Source: Alphaproteobacteria bacterium
GTDB taxonomy: Bacteria; Pseudomonadota; Alphaproteobacteria; UBA828
Assembly: GCA_022826345.1 (NCBI GenBank)
Contig: JAJDVB010000146.1
Location: 1-20,634 of the forward strand
Direction of reading: 5' to 3'
Length of the DNA: 20,634 nucleotides
In this document: positions 1 through 8,091 of the stretch, piece after piece
Layout: every line of letters begins with the position of its first letter
Position numbering within the stretch: the stretch's first letter is position 1
Notes under the pieces: generated by a model
Told to the model about the DNA's origin: nothing
The model's input: only the letters and a program-made list of their open reading frames with translations
Databases searched by the model: none
Made by a program: the position numbers and the translations under genes

Positions 1-1
1 T

Positions 2-286
2 AGCCTCACCGTCACCCCCCACATCGCCGTCGACGGCCACGTGACCAAGACCGGCAAGCGGCGCAAGACCCGGATCGACCGGCGCACCACCCGGCACGCC
101 GGTTACGCCGTGAGCCAGCGGTTGCGCAAGCGCATCGAGGAAGGCTTCGGCTGGATCAAGACCACCGGCGGGCTGGCCAAGACCCGCCATCGCGGGCTCG
201 ACCGGGTGGGCTGGATGTTCACGCTGAGCGCCGCCGCCTACAACCTGGTCCGGCTGCCCAAACTCATGGCCGAGGCCGCGATCTGA
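2..286 (+). CDS. IS5-family transposase, C-terminal part (5' end outside window)
   Basis: The reading frame is open from base 2, so the gene begins before the window; the GTG at 41 is internal. The visible part includes TPHIAVDGHVTKTG, then an arginine/lysine-rich stretch, then RLRKRIEEGFGWIKTTGG. This is the end of the DDE transposase core as found in IS5-family elements, where the E in RIEEGFGW is the likely last acidic catalytic residue. The protein ends in a short hydrophobic segment (SAAAYNLVRLPKLM), as usual for the family. It would cut and join the ends of its own insertion sequence. Whether the upstream part is intact cannot be seen. A probable IS terminus lies 115-136 bp after the stop. 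Confidence 0.85.
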   Translation, partial: SLTVTPHIAVDGHVTKTGKRRKTRIDRRTTRHAGYAVSQRLRKRIEEGFGWIKTTGGLAKTRHRGLDRVGWMFTLSAAAYNLVRLPKLMAEAAI

Positions 287-400
287 TGCCCGCAAGCCGC
301 CGAACGCACCCCCAGCCCCGCCGCGAGCGGGCCGCGAACCTCAAACCGCTCACCCAATAACCCGAGAAAACCAGCCAAACCCACCAAACCGGCCGCAAAT

Positions 401-422
401 GGCGGGTTCTTCAGCAGCCTGA
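401..422. repeat. Probable right terminal repeat of the IS5-type element
   Basis: Read inward from the outside, this segment begins CAGGCTGCTGAAGAACCCGC. This form is typical of IS5-group ends (a CAGGCTGCTGAA core followed by AACCC). It lies just downstream of the transposase fragment, where an IS end is expected. The matching left repeat is outside the window, so the exact boundary and any target-site duplication cannot be set. Confidence 0.55.
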
Positions 423-1009
423 TAGTAAGAAAGACGGGGTCAAGTCAAGAGCCGCGACGGAATTCCGGCAGGCTCGCCAATCGGAAAAAGCGATGACGTC
501 AGCAGGAGAAGCCTACTCCACCAAACATGTCGCAACCCACCTCGAAGTCCTGTAGTCGATGACGATCTGGAATACGCGCGAGGGCGGCGCGATGAACTCC
601 GATGTGATGATTCGCCTGGTGTGCTCCCCCTGCTTGACCCTCGAATTCCCCGTCGCGCCGTCGTCGCTCTTGCCGTCGGCCCCGGCCGATTCCGGGGCCG
701 GTTGGCGGGCGTCGCCCGGGAGTCGCGCGGATAATGGCGCCTGAGGCGCTCAGGCAGCATGACCGAGGCCCGCGGAAGAAACTCGCCAACGCTGCCTATC
801 GCCAGCTCCCCAACAGCGCTCAACTAACGTTGACACTGGACCACCGAGTCGGGGACGGTCACTGAACAATCCGTGTCTTGACGACGACTCCGCAAGCGTG
901 GAGTCTTGTCACGAACATCGATCCTTTGAGGGGCAGTACACTGCCCAAATCGGCCGCATGAATCTGATTGCGGTAAGGGGTTTCACCATATTCCCCTGAA
1001 AGTTGCAGA
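423..1009. other. Gene-free stretch between the IS end and the allantoinase-like gene
   Basis: I see no gene with a credible start and ribosome site here. The one suggestive piece is a minus-strand open frame at 513-749 without an ATG. Its product contains VKQGEHTRRIITSEFIAP and then RVFQIVIDYRTSRWVAT, which reads like folded protein and has GC-rich third positions, but I do not recognise it. It may be a remnant of a decayed gene disturbed by the neighbouring IS. The longer overlapping minus frames at 440-823 and 499-789 are low-complexity Arg/Ser-rich translations and look spurious. Confidence 0.5.
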
Positions 1010-1921
1010 CTAAGCTGGCGGGTGATGTGTATTCCAATGCTCGGCAATGTCGATGCGCCGACACAACCAAACCCTATCGTGTTCAAGCACGTAGTCGATG
1101 AAGCGTGCCAGCGAAGCCGCGCGACCTGGGCGACCAACGATGCGGCCGTGTAAACCAATGTTCATCATCTTCGGCACAGTTTCGCCTTCGGCATAGAGCA
1201 GATCGAACGAATCGCGCAGATAGCTATAGAATTCGTCGCCGCAAGTAAATCCGGTTCCGGTAACAAAGCGCATATCGTTGCTGTCGAGTGCATAGGGGAT
1301 AATCAGCAGAGGTGCGGAGAACTTAGTCTCCCAATACGGAAGGTCATCCGCATAAGAGTCGGAGCTGTAACGAAAGCCGCCTTCCTCCGCCACGAGCCGC
1401 TGCGTCTCTATGGTCCCACGGCCGATGAACAACCCGAGAGGCCGGCTCCCCGTCGCCTGCGAATGCACCTCGATGGCTTTCTCCAAGTGCCAGCGCTCCT
1501 CATCTACCCCCATCGTCTGATAGTCGATCCAGCGATAGCCGTGACTGGCGATCTCCCAATCTGCCTCGTTCATGGCGGCGACGGCTTCTGGGTTGCGTGC
1601 AAGCGCCATGGCAACGCCGTAGACCGTTACCGGCACATTTCGCTCGGTGAGGATGCGAAACAGTCGCCAGAATCCTGCGCGACTTCCGTATTCGTACATG
1701 GTCTCGACTGACGCATTGCGTCTGCCCTGTAGTGGCACAATGGCACTGACTTCCGCCATATAGCCCTCGGCCGCCTCGTCGCCGTGAAGGATGTTGTTCT
1801 CCGCGCCTTCCTCGTAGTTTATGACGAATTGAACTGCGATTCTGGCGTCTTGCGGCCAACGCGGGTGAGGCGGTGTGCGACCGTACCCGATCATGTCGCG
1901 CGGATAGTCTGACGAGATCAT
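1010..1921 (-). CDS. puuE: Allantoinase PuuE-type polysaccharide-deacetylase-fold hydrolase
   Basis: This 303-residue protein belongs to the PuuE branch of the polysaccharide deacetylase (NodB) fold. Members hydrolyse allantoin to allantoate in the cytoplasm and are unrelated to the amidohydrolase-type allantoinase. Recognisable blocks are RIAVQFVINYEEG (residues 27-39) followed by ENNILHGD (41-48), ETMYEYGSRAGFWR, EIASHGYRWIDY, EEGGFRYSSDSYADDLPYW and KMMNIGLHGRIVGRPGR near the C-terminus. Length is normal for the family. I start at 1921 because GAGAGGGAG lies about 10 bases upstream and homologues begin near MISSDYPRDMIGYG; the frame stays open further upstream to 2212, but that extension lacks family sequence. 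It is divergent from the deaminase gene. Real substrates in this branch include other cyclic amides, so the exact substrate is inferred. Confidence 0.82.
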   Translation of the reverse strand: MISSDYPRDMIGYGRTPPHPRWPQDARIAVQFVINYEEGAENNILHGDEAAEGYMAEVSAIVPLQGRRNASVETMYEYGSRAGFWRLFRILTERNVPVTVYGVAMALARNPEAVAAMNEADWEIASHGYRWIDYQTMGVDEERWHLEKAIEVHSQATGSRPLGLFIGRGTIETQRLVAEEGGFRYSSDSYADDLPYWETKFSAPLLIIPYALDSNDMRFVTGTGFTCGDEFYSYLRDSFDLLYAEGETVPKMMNIGLHGRIVGRPGRAASLARFIDYVLEHDRVWLCRRIDIAEHWNTHHPPA

Positions 1922-2075
1922 GTCGGTGGTCTCCCTCTCTGTTGGCCCGCGTCGGCGTGGTGCACCACGCTCGCTTGCGAACTCTACACGATCGGGCCGA
2001 TCGGGAAACCGATAGACACCACTACGGCAACGCCCTAGAGTCGAGGCTGAGCCTACACGGATGGTGGAGGTCTCC
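1922..2075. promoter_or_regulatory. Divergent intergenic region between puuE-like gene and deaminase operon
   Basis: These 154 bp separate two genes transcribed away from each other and must hold promoters for both the minus-strand hydrolase and the plus-strand transport/catabolic operon. Ribosome sites are visible at both edges (GAGAGGGAG for the minus gene, GGAGG at 2066-2070 for the plus gene). I could not assign convincing -35/-10 boxes or an operator palindrome by eye. Confidence 0.4.
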
Positions 2076-2570
2076 ATGACCAATGAAGATTTCATGCGAC
2101 GGGCCATGGAGATCGCGCGTGAGGGCATGCTGAGCGGCCAGCACCAGCCCTTCGGCTGTGTCATCGTCAAGGACGGCGAGATCGTTGGCGAAGGCTGCAA
2201 CGCGGTCATCAAGAATCACGACCCGACCGCCCATGGCGAGGTCGAAGCGATCCGCGACGCCTGCCGACGCCTCGGCACTTGGGATCTCTCGGGATGCGAT
2301 CTCTATACGTCCTGCGAGCCGTGCTCGCTCTGCGTCAGCACCATGTATTTTGCCAACATCCGGCGGCTGTTTTATGCCGCTTCATTGGCCGATTCGGCGG
2401 CCCTGGGAGCCGATATCAGCGTACTGTTAAGCGAGGTTTCGAACCCCGTTGAGGCGCGCGCGATGCCCAGCGAGCAGGTGCTCGGGACGGAGGGGCGCGC
2501 GCTGCTCGACGAATGGCGCGAGAGTCCGGATTTTGCCGAACAAATGGAGACGCTCACACAAAAGTCATAG
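2076..2570 (+). CDS. CDA-fold nucleobase deaminase (guanine deaminase-like)
   Basis: This 164-residue zinc deaminase has the cytidine-deaminase fold. The zinc and catalytic motif is HGE (His53, Glu55) followed by CEPCSLC (Cys83, Cys86), the PCxxC pattern. QPFGCVIVKDGEIVGEG near residues 24-40 matches the strand that contacts the base. The longer C-terminal half (SVLLSEVSNPVE, then ALLDEWRESPDF) resembles the Bacillus GuaD-type guanine deaminases more than tRNA adenosine deaminase TadA. The likely reaction is hydrolytic removal of an amino group from a nucleobase-like ring in the cytoplasm. I choose ATG 2076 over ATG 2061 because GGAGG sits 5 bp before 2076. It leads the operon, 67 bp before the transporter's binding protein. 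Confidence 0.8.
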   Translation: MTNEDFMRRAMEIAREGMLSGQHQPFGCVIVKDGEIVGEGCNAVIKNHDPTAHGEVEAIRDACRRLGTWDLSGCDLYTSCEPCSLCVSTMYFANIRRLFYAASLADSAALGADISVLLSEVSNPVEARAMPSEQVLGTEGRALLDEWRESPDFAEQMETLTQKS

Positions 2571-2637
2571 CCCTGCGCATGTTGCCATTCACCCTCGTTG
2601 CACGCGGACAAATAAGCATCGAACAGGGAGGAGACTC

Positions 2638-3780
2638 ATGAAGAACCGTGGTAACAAATCGAACCGCAAGGGAATCGCGCGCCGCGACGTCCTCAAGGTC
2701 GGGGCCGCGGTGGCAGCCGCCGCGACGACCTCGATGTTCCTGCCCCGCTACGGCAGCGCTCAGGATGGCGTGCTCAACCTCCTGGCCTGGCCCGGCTGGG
2801 GTCATCCAGACACCGTCGGCCCCTTCGAGGCCAAGCACGGTGTAAAGGTGCAGGTCAAGGAATATGCCGGCGGCGAGCCCATGCTTGCCCTCGCCAACTC
2901 CTCTCCCATCGGCACCTTCGACGTCATCCTCACGGATGCCGAGTACGTGCAGATGCTGAGAGCCGGCAACCTGATCGTGGAACTCGACCCCAACGATTAT
3001 CCCTTCGAGGACTACTGGCCGAACTATCAGCGCTTCCCGCTGCACTGGGACGGCGACACGCTGTTCTCGGTCATGGTTCGCTTCGGCTATCTCGGGCTCT
3101 CCTACAACATGGAGCAGTACACGCCCAAGCAGCTCACGTCCTACAGCGTCCTGTGGGAGGAAGGCGCAGCGGGCAAGGTCGGCTTCTTTGACTGGTATCT
3201 GCCGTCAATGGGCTGCCTCAGCCTCTACAACGGCAACAAGGCGCCCTTCGACATCGACGAGGCGGCCTTCGACAAGCTGCGGGAGACCATGAACTCCCTG
3301 GCACCGCAAGTTGCCGGCTATTACTCCTACGCCAACACCTATTCCTCGCTCGCCAACGGGCAGGTGTGGCTCATTCCCGGTATCGGCGAGTGGTTGACGC
3401 TCGGGCTGCGCAAGGACGGCGTACCGGTCAACACCCATATCCCGGACGAGGGCGGCATCCAGTGGACCGAATCGTTTTCCATCGCGCGCGGCTCGCGGAG
3501 CCCCGAACTCGCCAACGAGTTCATCAAGTGGATGGCGTCGCCCGAAGGGCAGGTCCGCTGCGCGCTTCGCCCTGGAAACGAGACCGGGATCGCCAGCAAG
3601 AAGGGCTGGGAGAAGCTCAATGCCGATCATCCCGTCGAGGCCGAATGGCTGCGCATGCGTCTCGACAAGCGCAACATGATGGACGAGTGGAACGAGGGGA
3701 AGATCGTTATCCGCAGACTCCCCGCGCAGCAGACGATCGAGGATTGGACGCAGGCCTGGGCCGAAATGAAGAGCGTCTGA
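2638..3780 (+). CDS. ABC transporter periplasmic solute-binding protein (PotD/spermidine-putrescine type)
   Basis: This 380-residue extracellular solute-binding protein is in the polyamine/thiamine-type SBP_bac_8-like group. The N-terminus carries a twin-arginine signal: ARRDVLK at residues 14-20, an alanine-rich hydrophobic stretch, and an AxA-like end at GSA (39-41) before Gln. The mature protein opens with VLNLLAWPGWGHPDTVGPFE, the usual first strand and helix of PotD-like proteins. It continues with FDVILTDAEYVQML and ends with WTQAWAEMKS. ATG 2638 is preceded by AGGGAGGAGA and fits the Tat signal; the frame is open upstream to 2449, but that part is not family-like. The protein would deliver the ligand to the permeases encoded next. 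PotD-like membership does not prove polyamine binding, and the catabolic neighbours suggest another N-containing ligand. Confidence 0.88.
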   Translation: MKNRGNKSNRKGIARRDVLKVGAAVAAAATTSMFLPRYGSAQDGVLNLLAWPGWGHPDTVGPFEAKHGVKVQVKEYAGGEPMLALANSSPIGTFDVILTDAEYVQMLRAGNLIVELDPNDYPFEDYWPNYQRFPLHWDGDTLFSVMVRFGYLGLSYNMEQYTPKQLTSYSVLWEEGAAGKVGFFDWYLPSMGCLSLYNGNKAPFDIDEAAFDKLRETMNSLAPQVAGYYSYANTYSSLANGQVWLIPGIGEWLTLGLRKDGVPVNTHIPDEGGIQWTESFSIARGSRSPELANEFIKWMASPEGQVRCALRPGNETGIASKKGWEKLNADHPVEAEWLRMRLDKRNMMDEWNEGKIVIRRLPAQQTIEDWTQAWAEMKSV

Positions 3781-3879
3781 TCCGGCTCGAAAACGTCCAT
3801 GACTCCGTTCGTTTAAGGTGCGAGATGCGGGAGGCGCCCTTTGCGCGCCGCCTGCATCCGCAGTGGTGAGCGCGATGCG

Positions 3880-4773
3880 ATGAGCATGCAGAGCGAATCG
3901 CGCGGTCCGCCGACCGGCTCACGGGGGCCTTACTGGTTCGGCCTGTTCTGGCCTGCACCTGCGATGTCGTGGCAGACGGCGTTCTTCATCGCGCCGCTCT
4001 GTCTGCTCGTCGCCATCACCTTCTGGAAGGTCGCGAATTTCCAGCTTTCCGCCGATTTCACGACGGCGAACTGGGTCTCGATGTTTACGGCGGGCTATTT
4101 CTGGGACGCCTTCCTCTACACCCTCTTTCTCGCCGCCGTCACCACAGTCCTCATCAGCATTATCGCCTTTCCTTGCGCCTACGCCCTGGCGTTTAAGGTC
4201 TCGCCGGCGATACGACGCCTTGGCGTCTTTTTCCTGCTGACTCCGTTCTTCACCAGCTTCATCGTCCGCGTCTATTCGTGGCAGGTGATCCTGAGCAACG
4301 ACGGCATCCTGAACAGCGGTTTCGCTGCGGTCGGCCTCGGCCCCTTCGACATGCTGAACAACTCATTCAGCACGATCGTGGGGTTCTTCACGCTCGCCTT
4401 TCCCCTGGTGATCCTGCTGCACCTCTTGAGCCTGTCCAACGTCGATCGCAGCCTCATCGAGGCGGCGCACAATCTGCGTTGCGGCCGAATCATGACCGTC
4501 TTCCTCATCATCATCCCGGCAGCGCGGGTGGGTCTCACACTCGCCGCCTGCTTCGCCTTCCTCCTCTCGTTCGGCGAATACCTCAGCCCGTCGCTGCTCG
4601 GCGGAAGCAGGCCACCGACACTCAGCGTCCTCCTCGTCGACACCGTGAAATCCGGGAACCACTGGCCGAAAGCGTCGGTGATCGCGATCACGATGATCGT
4701 GACCTTGACGCTGATACTCTTCGCCGCCGTCAAGTTCGCTTACCACAAATCTCCTGGGACCAGTCGTGATTGA
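3880..4773 (+). CDS. ABC transporter permease, PotB-like
   Basis: This is the first of two inner-membrane permease subunits, 297 residues with the start chosen. About six hydrophobic segments are visible at roughly residues 34-51, 80-105, 114-134, 165-184, 218-241 and 268-289. The cytoplasmic EAA loop that docks on the ATPase is EAAHNLRCGRIMTVFLIIIP, beginning near Glu194. A TTG at 3841 opens the same frame, but ATG 3880 gives a normal N-terminus and has GGTGAG upstream; ATG 3886 is an alternative. The gene lies about 100 bp after the binding-protein gene and overlaps the next permease by 8 bp, so the two are translationally coupled. The loop has Leu-Arg-Cys-Gly where LGA is commoner, a small deviation from the consensus. 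Confidence 0.88.
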   Translation: MSMQSESRGPPTGSRGPYWFGLFWPAPAMSWQTAFFIAPLCLLVAITFWKVANFQLSADFTTANWVSMFTAGYFWDAFLYTLFLAAVTTVLISIIAFPCAYALAFKVSPAIRRLGVFFLLTPFFTSFIVRVYSWQVILSNDGILNSGFAAVGLGPFDMLNNSFSTIVGFFTLAFPLVILLHLLSLSNVDRSLIEAAHNLRCGRIMTVFLIIIPAARVGLTLAACFAFLLSFGEYLSPSLLGGSRPPTLSVLLVDTVKSGNHWPKASVIAITMIVTLTLILFAAVKFAYHKSPGTSRD

Positions 4774-5566
4774 CCGGCTCATCAGCGGACTCTTCAGGGT
4801 CTATATCCTGCTCGCGATCCTGTTCATTCTGATGCCAATTCTGACGCTCGTCGTCTTTTCCTTTAACATCAACCGTCATCCCCGTTTGCCGTGGAGCGAG
4901 TTCAGCTTCATCTGGTACGAGGCGATGTGGAACGACCCGGCGATGCAGTCAGGCTTCGTCAACAGCCTCATCGTCGCGGCTTGCGTCGCGGTGATCGCGA
5001 CCTTCATCGGTTTCTGTACTGCCTATCTCGACTACAGGTTTCGCTTCCGAGGCAAGATCGCGATTCTCGCGATCTTCTTCATGCCGCCGACGATCCCGAT
5101 CGTCATCCTGGGCATGGTATTCCTCGTCTATCTCGCCAAGATCGGCCTCTTCGGCGAGCTTCATTCCGTGGTCATCGGCCATGTCGCATATTGTGCGCCG
5201 TTTGCGATGGCGCTGGTGCGCATGCGCCTCGCGCAGATGGACGAGAATCTGGAGGCTGCAGCGTGGAATCTGGGCGCAAGCGAGTGGACCACGATCAGAG
5301 AGATCATCATCCCGTTCACCCGCCCGGCAATCATCGCCGCACTCTTCCTCACGATGGCGGTATCGTTCGACGAATACATGATCGCGTGGTTCGTGTCCGG
5401 CCTGAATGAAACTCTGCCGGCACGCATTCTCGCCGTGCTTCAGGGGCAGGTCACGCCACAGATCAATGCGGTCGGCAGCGTCGTCTTCATCATCAGCATC
5501 TCACTGGTGCTCGTTGCGCAGTTCGTGCTGCTCGTTCGCAGGCCGCAGAGCGAGCGAACGCGATGA
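4766..5566 (+). CDS. ABC transporter permease, PotC-like
   Basis: This is the second inner-membrane permease subunit, 266 residues. It starts with a long hydrophobic segment (ILLAILFILMPILTLVVFSF) and has about six membrane spans. The EAA motif is EAAAWNLGASEWTTIREIII, beginning near Glu163, with the conserved Gly of the docking loop. The start is GTG 4766, overlapping the end of the first permease gene by 8 bp; this is the only start that gives a complete first membrane segment. The last codons overlap the ATPase start in an ATGA junction at 5563-5566. With the preceding permease it would form the heterodimeric channel of a PotABCD-type importer. Confidence 0.9.
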   Translation: MIDRLISGLFRVYILLAILFILMPILTLVVFSFNINRHPRLPWSEFSFIWYEAMWNDPAMQSGFVNSLIVAACVAVIATFIGFCTAYLDYRFRFRGKIAILAIFFMPPTIPIVILGMVFLVYLAKIGLFGELHSVVIGHVAYCAPFAMALVRMRLAQMDENLEAAAWNLGASEWTTIREIIIPFTRPAIIAALFLTMAVSFDEYMIAWFVSGLNETLPARILAVLQGQVTPQINAVGSVVFIISISLVLVAQFVLLVRRPQSERTR

Positions 5567-6663
5567 CCGAACCATTCCTCGTCCTGGAGAATGTCAGCAA
5601 GAGCTTCGGCACCGTGGAGGCCGTGCGTCATGTCACCATGGAGATCGAGGCGGGCGAGTTCGTCGCCCTGATGGGGCCGAGCGGCTGCGGCAAGACGACG
5701 ACGCTCCGCATGATCGCCGGCCTCGACGCGCCGAGCGAAGGCGAGATACGGATGGACGGCGTGCGCATGAACGAGGTCAAGCCCTGGCGGCGGGACACGC
5801 CGCTGGTCTGGCAGTCCTTTGCGCTCTTCCCCTTCATGACAGTCTTCAAGAACGTCGAGTTCGGGCTCAGGATGCGGAAGATCGATCGGGCAACGCGGCG
5901 TCAGAAGGTCACGACGTGGTTGGAGCGGCTCGGAATCGGCGAGCTCGCGCAGCGAGACGTCAACAAGCTGTCCGGCGGCCAGCAGCAGCGCGTGGCTCTC
6001 GCCCGCGCCCTCGTCGCCGAGCCCCCCGTCCTCCTGCTCGACGAGCCCTTCAGCGCGCTCGATGCGCATTTGCGCGTGCAGATGCAATCTGAGCTGACGC
6101 GCCTCCACCGGCAGCTCGGCATCACGTTCCTCTTCGTCACCCATGCCCAGTCGGAGGCGTTGGCGATGGCGAGCCGGGTCGCGGTGATGAACGAGGGGCG
6201 GATCATGCAGATCGGCAACCCGCTCGACGTCTACCGCGCGCCGACGAACCGCTTCGTCGCCGAGTTCGTCGGCATGAACAACATTTTTGCCGGCCCGGTG
6301 CGCGAGCTGGAAGGAAACGAGGCCCTGGTGCAAACGGAGTTCGCCCGACTACGCGCGCCGTTGCCGGCATCGCATGGTGTCACGACCGGCGATCGGATCT
6401 CGGTCGTCATCGGCGCGGACCGCGTCACACTCTCCGCCGACCGGGAGGAACGCGCGGAAAACGGCGTGACGGGCACTGTGCTAGGCCAGGAATTTGTGGG
6501 CGCAATGGTCACCGTCTTTCTCGAGCTGGCGCCCGGAATCGAGTTTCGTATCCAAAAGCAGCAGCATGAGCTCGAAGGACTGGATCTGAACATCGGCTCG
6601 GCGCTGAGCGCATGGTGGGCGACCGAGCACGCTTACGTCCTGCCGCAAACCGGAGACGACTGA
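5563..6663 (+). CDS. ABC transporter ATP-binding protein, PotA-like
   Basis: This 366-residue cytoplasmic ATPase powers the importer. Walker A is GPSGCGKTT (from Gly38), the Q-loop lies in VWQSFALFPFMTV, and the signature LSGGQQQR starts at Leu136. Walker B is LLLDEPFSALD with Asp160-Glu161, and the H-loop is FVTHAQSEAL with His194. All residues needed for ATP hydrolysis are present. After about residue 235 comes a TOBE-type C-terminal regulatory domain (FVGMNNIFAGPV onward), as in PotA/FbpC proteins. It starts inside the permease stop (ATGA), and its own stop overlaps the next gene's start (TGATG at 6661-6665), so the lyase-like gene is translated with the transporter. Confidence 0.92.
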   Translation: MTEPFLVLENVSKSFGTVEAVRHVTMEIEAGEFVALMGPSGCGKTTTLRMIAGLDAPSEGEIRMDGVRMNEVKPWRRDTPLVWQSFALFPFMTVFKNVEFGLRMRKIDRATRRQKVTTWLERLGIGELAQRDVNKLSGGQQQRVALARALVAEPPVLLLDEPFSALDAHLRVQMQSELTRLHRQLGITFLFVTHAQSEALAMASRVAVMNEGRIMQIGNPLDVYRAPTNRFVAEFVGMNNIFAGPVRELEGNEALVQTEFARLRAPLPASHGVTTGDRISVVIGADRVTLSADREERAENGVTGTVLGQEFVGAMVTVFLELAPGIEFRIQKQQHELEGLDLNIGSALSAWWATEHAYVLPQTGDD

Positions 6664-7232
6664 TGGCGAGGACCGTTGACATTGCGTTGGAAGAGGTCAC
6701 GGCCAAGGCGTTTGAGCCCTTCGGCGCGCTCATCGAGGAGCCGTCGGCCGCGCCGGTCTTCCGGAACCCCGGCCTGCGCTCCTGGCGCTTCCCCTACGAG
6801 GCCAGCGCCGCTACCGACCTCATGGTGATCCGTTACGATCACCGGCCAATGACGTTCGCCAAGCTGGAGAGCCACAGCAATGTGACCCAGTGCTTCATTC
6901 CCTTGGACGCGATGCCCTGGGTGATGGTCGTCGCGGCGCCGGGCGGATCGGGCGAAGACCCGGCACCCGAGTTCGTGCGCGCGTTTCTCGTCGGCGGGGC
7001 GCAGGGAATACTTCTCTGGAAGGACACGTGGCATGCGTTCAACCGCTTCCCGGCCGCTCCGCCCGGTGCGAGCTTCGCTCTTCTGACCGGGGCCGACACG
7101 CAGGCGGAGCTGGAAGAGCGAATGGTGGGCGGCGCGCCTCCCACGCTCACCCACGTGGTGGATTATGACGAACGCTTGGGGCTGAGCTTCCGGATCGTGG
7201 ACCCGTGCAGCCTGCTGACCGCAGCGGGGTGA
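6663..7232 (+). CDS. Ureidoglycolate lyase-like (AllA family) protein, divergent
   Basis: This 189-residue cupin-fold protein resembles AllA, which splits ureidoglycolate into glyoxylate and urea in the last step of ureide breakdown. Matching blocks are FEPFGALIE near the N-terminus, LESHSNVTQCFIPL, VVAAPGG, VRAFLVGGAQG and DTWHAFNRFP. It is longer than enterobacterial AllA (about 160). One oddity is that where E. coli AllA has Tyr-His-Arg before Val-Trp-His, this protein has Leu-Trp119-Lys before Thr-Trp-His124. The second His is kept, but the first aligned His is Trp. That may mean a changed substrate or mechanism. The start overlaps the ATPase stop, so it is the last gene of the importer operon. 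It converges on the NHL gene with a 16-bp gap. Confidence 0.75.
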   Translation: MARTVDIALEEVTAKAFEPFGALIEEPSAAPVFRNPGLRSWRFPYEASAATDLMVIRYDHRPMTFAKLESHSNVTQCFIPLDAMPWVMVVAAPGGSGEDPAPEFVRAFLVGGAQGILLWKDTWHAFNRFPAAPPGASFALLTGADTQAELEERMVGGAPPTLTHVVDYDERLGLSFRIVDPCSLLTAAG

Positions 7233-7248
7233 GGCCGCGCGAACCCGG

Positions 7249-8091
7249 TCATGCCTCCGGGGTCAACCGGGTGATTCGCGAAGGATTCATCTCGGCCAGG
7301 TAGATGTTGCCTGCCGTGTCGCCGCTGACCCCGTGTGCGATATTGAGCGCCGGTCGGCAACACCCTTCGACATCGCCATGCGGCGAAAACATAGTCAACC
7401 GCGGCACCTGATCGGTGACGAATACCCGACCTGCCTCGTTCTCGAACATATCCATCGGATGATAGAGCTCAGTCCAGGCGCCGAGAAAATTTCCTTCCCG
7501 ATCGAAGACCTGCACGCGGTCGTTTTCGCGGTCGGCCACCAGCACGCGGTCGGCGCGATCGACCCAGACGGCGTGGGGCGTGGTGAAGGCGCCTGGCCCA
7601 GCGCCAGGCTCTCCCCAGCTTTGCAGCAACTCACCCTCGGGCGAGAAGCGGTGCACGCGGGTATTGCCGTAGCCGTCGCTCACGTAGATCTCCCCGTCCT
7701 CCGCAACAGCGCAATCAGTGGGATGGTTGAACGGCGCGCCGAACCGGGGTCTGTCGCGCTCGCCCAAACTGTCCAGCAAGGTGCCGTCGACCGTGAAGAT
7801 CGTTACCTGGTGCGCGTCGCGATCGACAACGAAGACGCGATCGTCCCGGTCGATGTAGATGCCGTGTCCGTCCCGGACGCGGCCGTCCCCGAAAGAGCGA
7901 ACGAATTGGCCTTCCCGATCCAGGACGATCAGGGGCGGAGAACTGCGCTGCAGGATTAAAAGCGAGCCCGCGCTGTCGACAGCGACCTGGCTGATGAAAC
8001 CCAGCTCGGGTCCCTCCGTCAGATCGCCCCAGGGCGTGTCGACCCGATACAGGCAATTGCCCATCACGACACGGTTGCGCCCGTCACCCAT
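7249..8091 (-). CDS. NHL-repeat beta-propeller protein (peptidyl-alpha-hydroxyglycine lyase-like)
   Basis: This protein of about 280 residues is built from NHL-type propeller blades. Repeating units include VFVVDRDAHQVTIFTVDG, IYVSDGYGNTRVHRFSPEG and VLVADRENDRVQVFDREG, each with a G-x-F/L-hydrophobic turn between them. Such proteins resemble the lyase domain of peptide-amidating enzymes or SMP-30-like lactonases, but most bacterial members have no assigned reaction. I prefer ATG 8091 (MGDGRN) because homologous proteins begin near the YRVDTPWG strand and GGTGGGA precedes it. An upstream GTG at 8208 in the same frame would add 39 residues with a hydrophobic piece (FSIVLAVGLA), so a longer form is possible. 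It is on the opposite strand to its neighbours and is often found beside catabolic oxygenases, which is suggestive only. Confidence 0.7.
   Translation of the reverse strand: MGDGRNRVVMGNCLYRVDTPWGDLTEGPELGFISQVAVDSAGSLLILQRSSPPLIVLDREGQFVRSFGDGRVRDGHGIYIDRDDRVFVVDRDAHQVTIFTVDGTLLDSLGERDRPRFGAPFNHPTDCAVAEDGEIYVSDGYGNTRVHRFSPEGELLQSWGEPGAGPGAFTTPHAVWVDRADRVLVADRENDRVQVFDREGNFLGAWTELYHPMDMFENEAGRVFVTDQVPRLTMFSPHGDVEGCCRPALNIAHGVSGDTAGNIYLAEMNPSRITRLTPEA

Noticed and set aside
440..823. Minus-strand frames of 96-127 codons in the gap after the IS
   Set aside because: Arg/Ser/Gly-rich translations without motifs or credible ribosome sites.
1922..2212. N-terminal extension of the allantoinase-like gene
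   Set aside because: The extension does not resemble the family, overlaps the divergent deaminase gene, and a good ribosome site supports the start at 1921.
2449..2637. N-terminal extension of the solute-binding protein
   Set aside because: It would bury the Tat signal peptide and overlap the deaminase gene; AGGGAGGAGA precedes the ATG at 2638.
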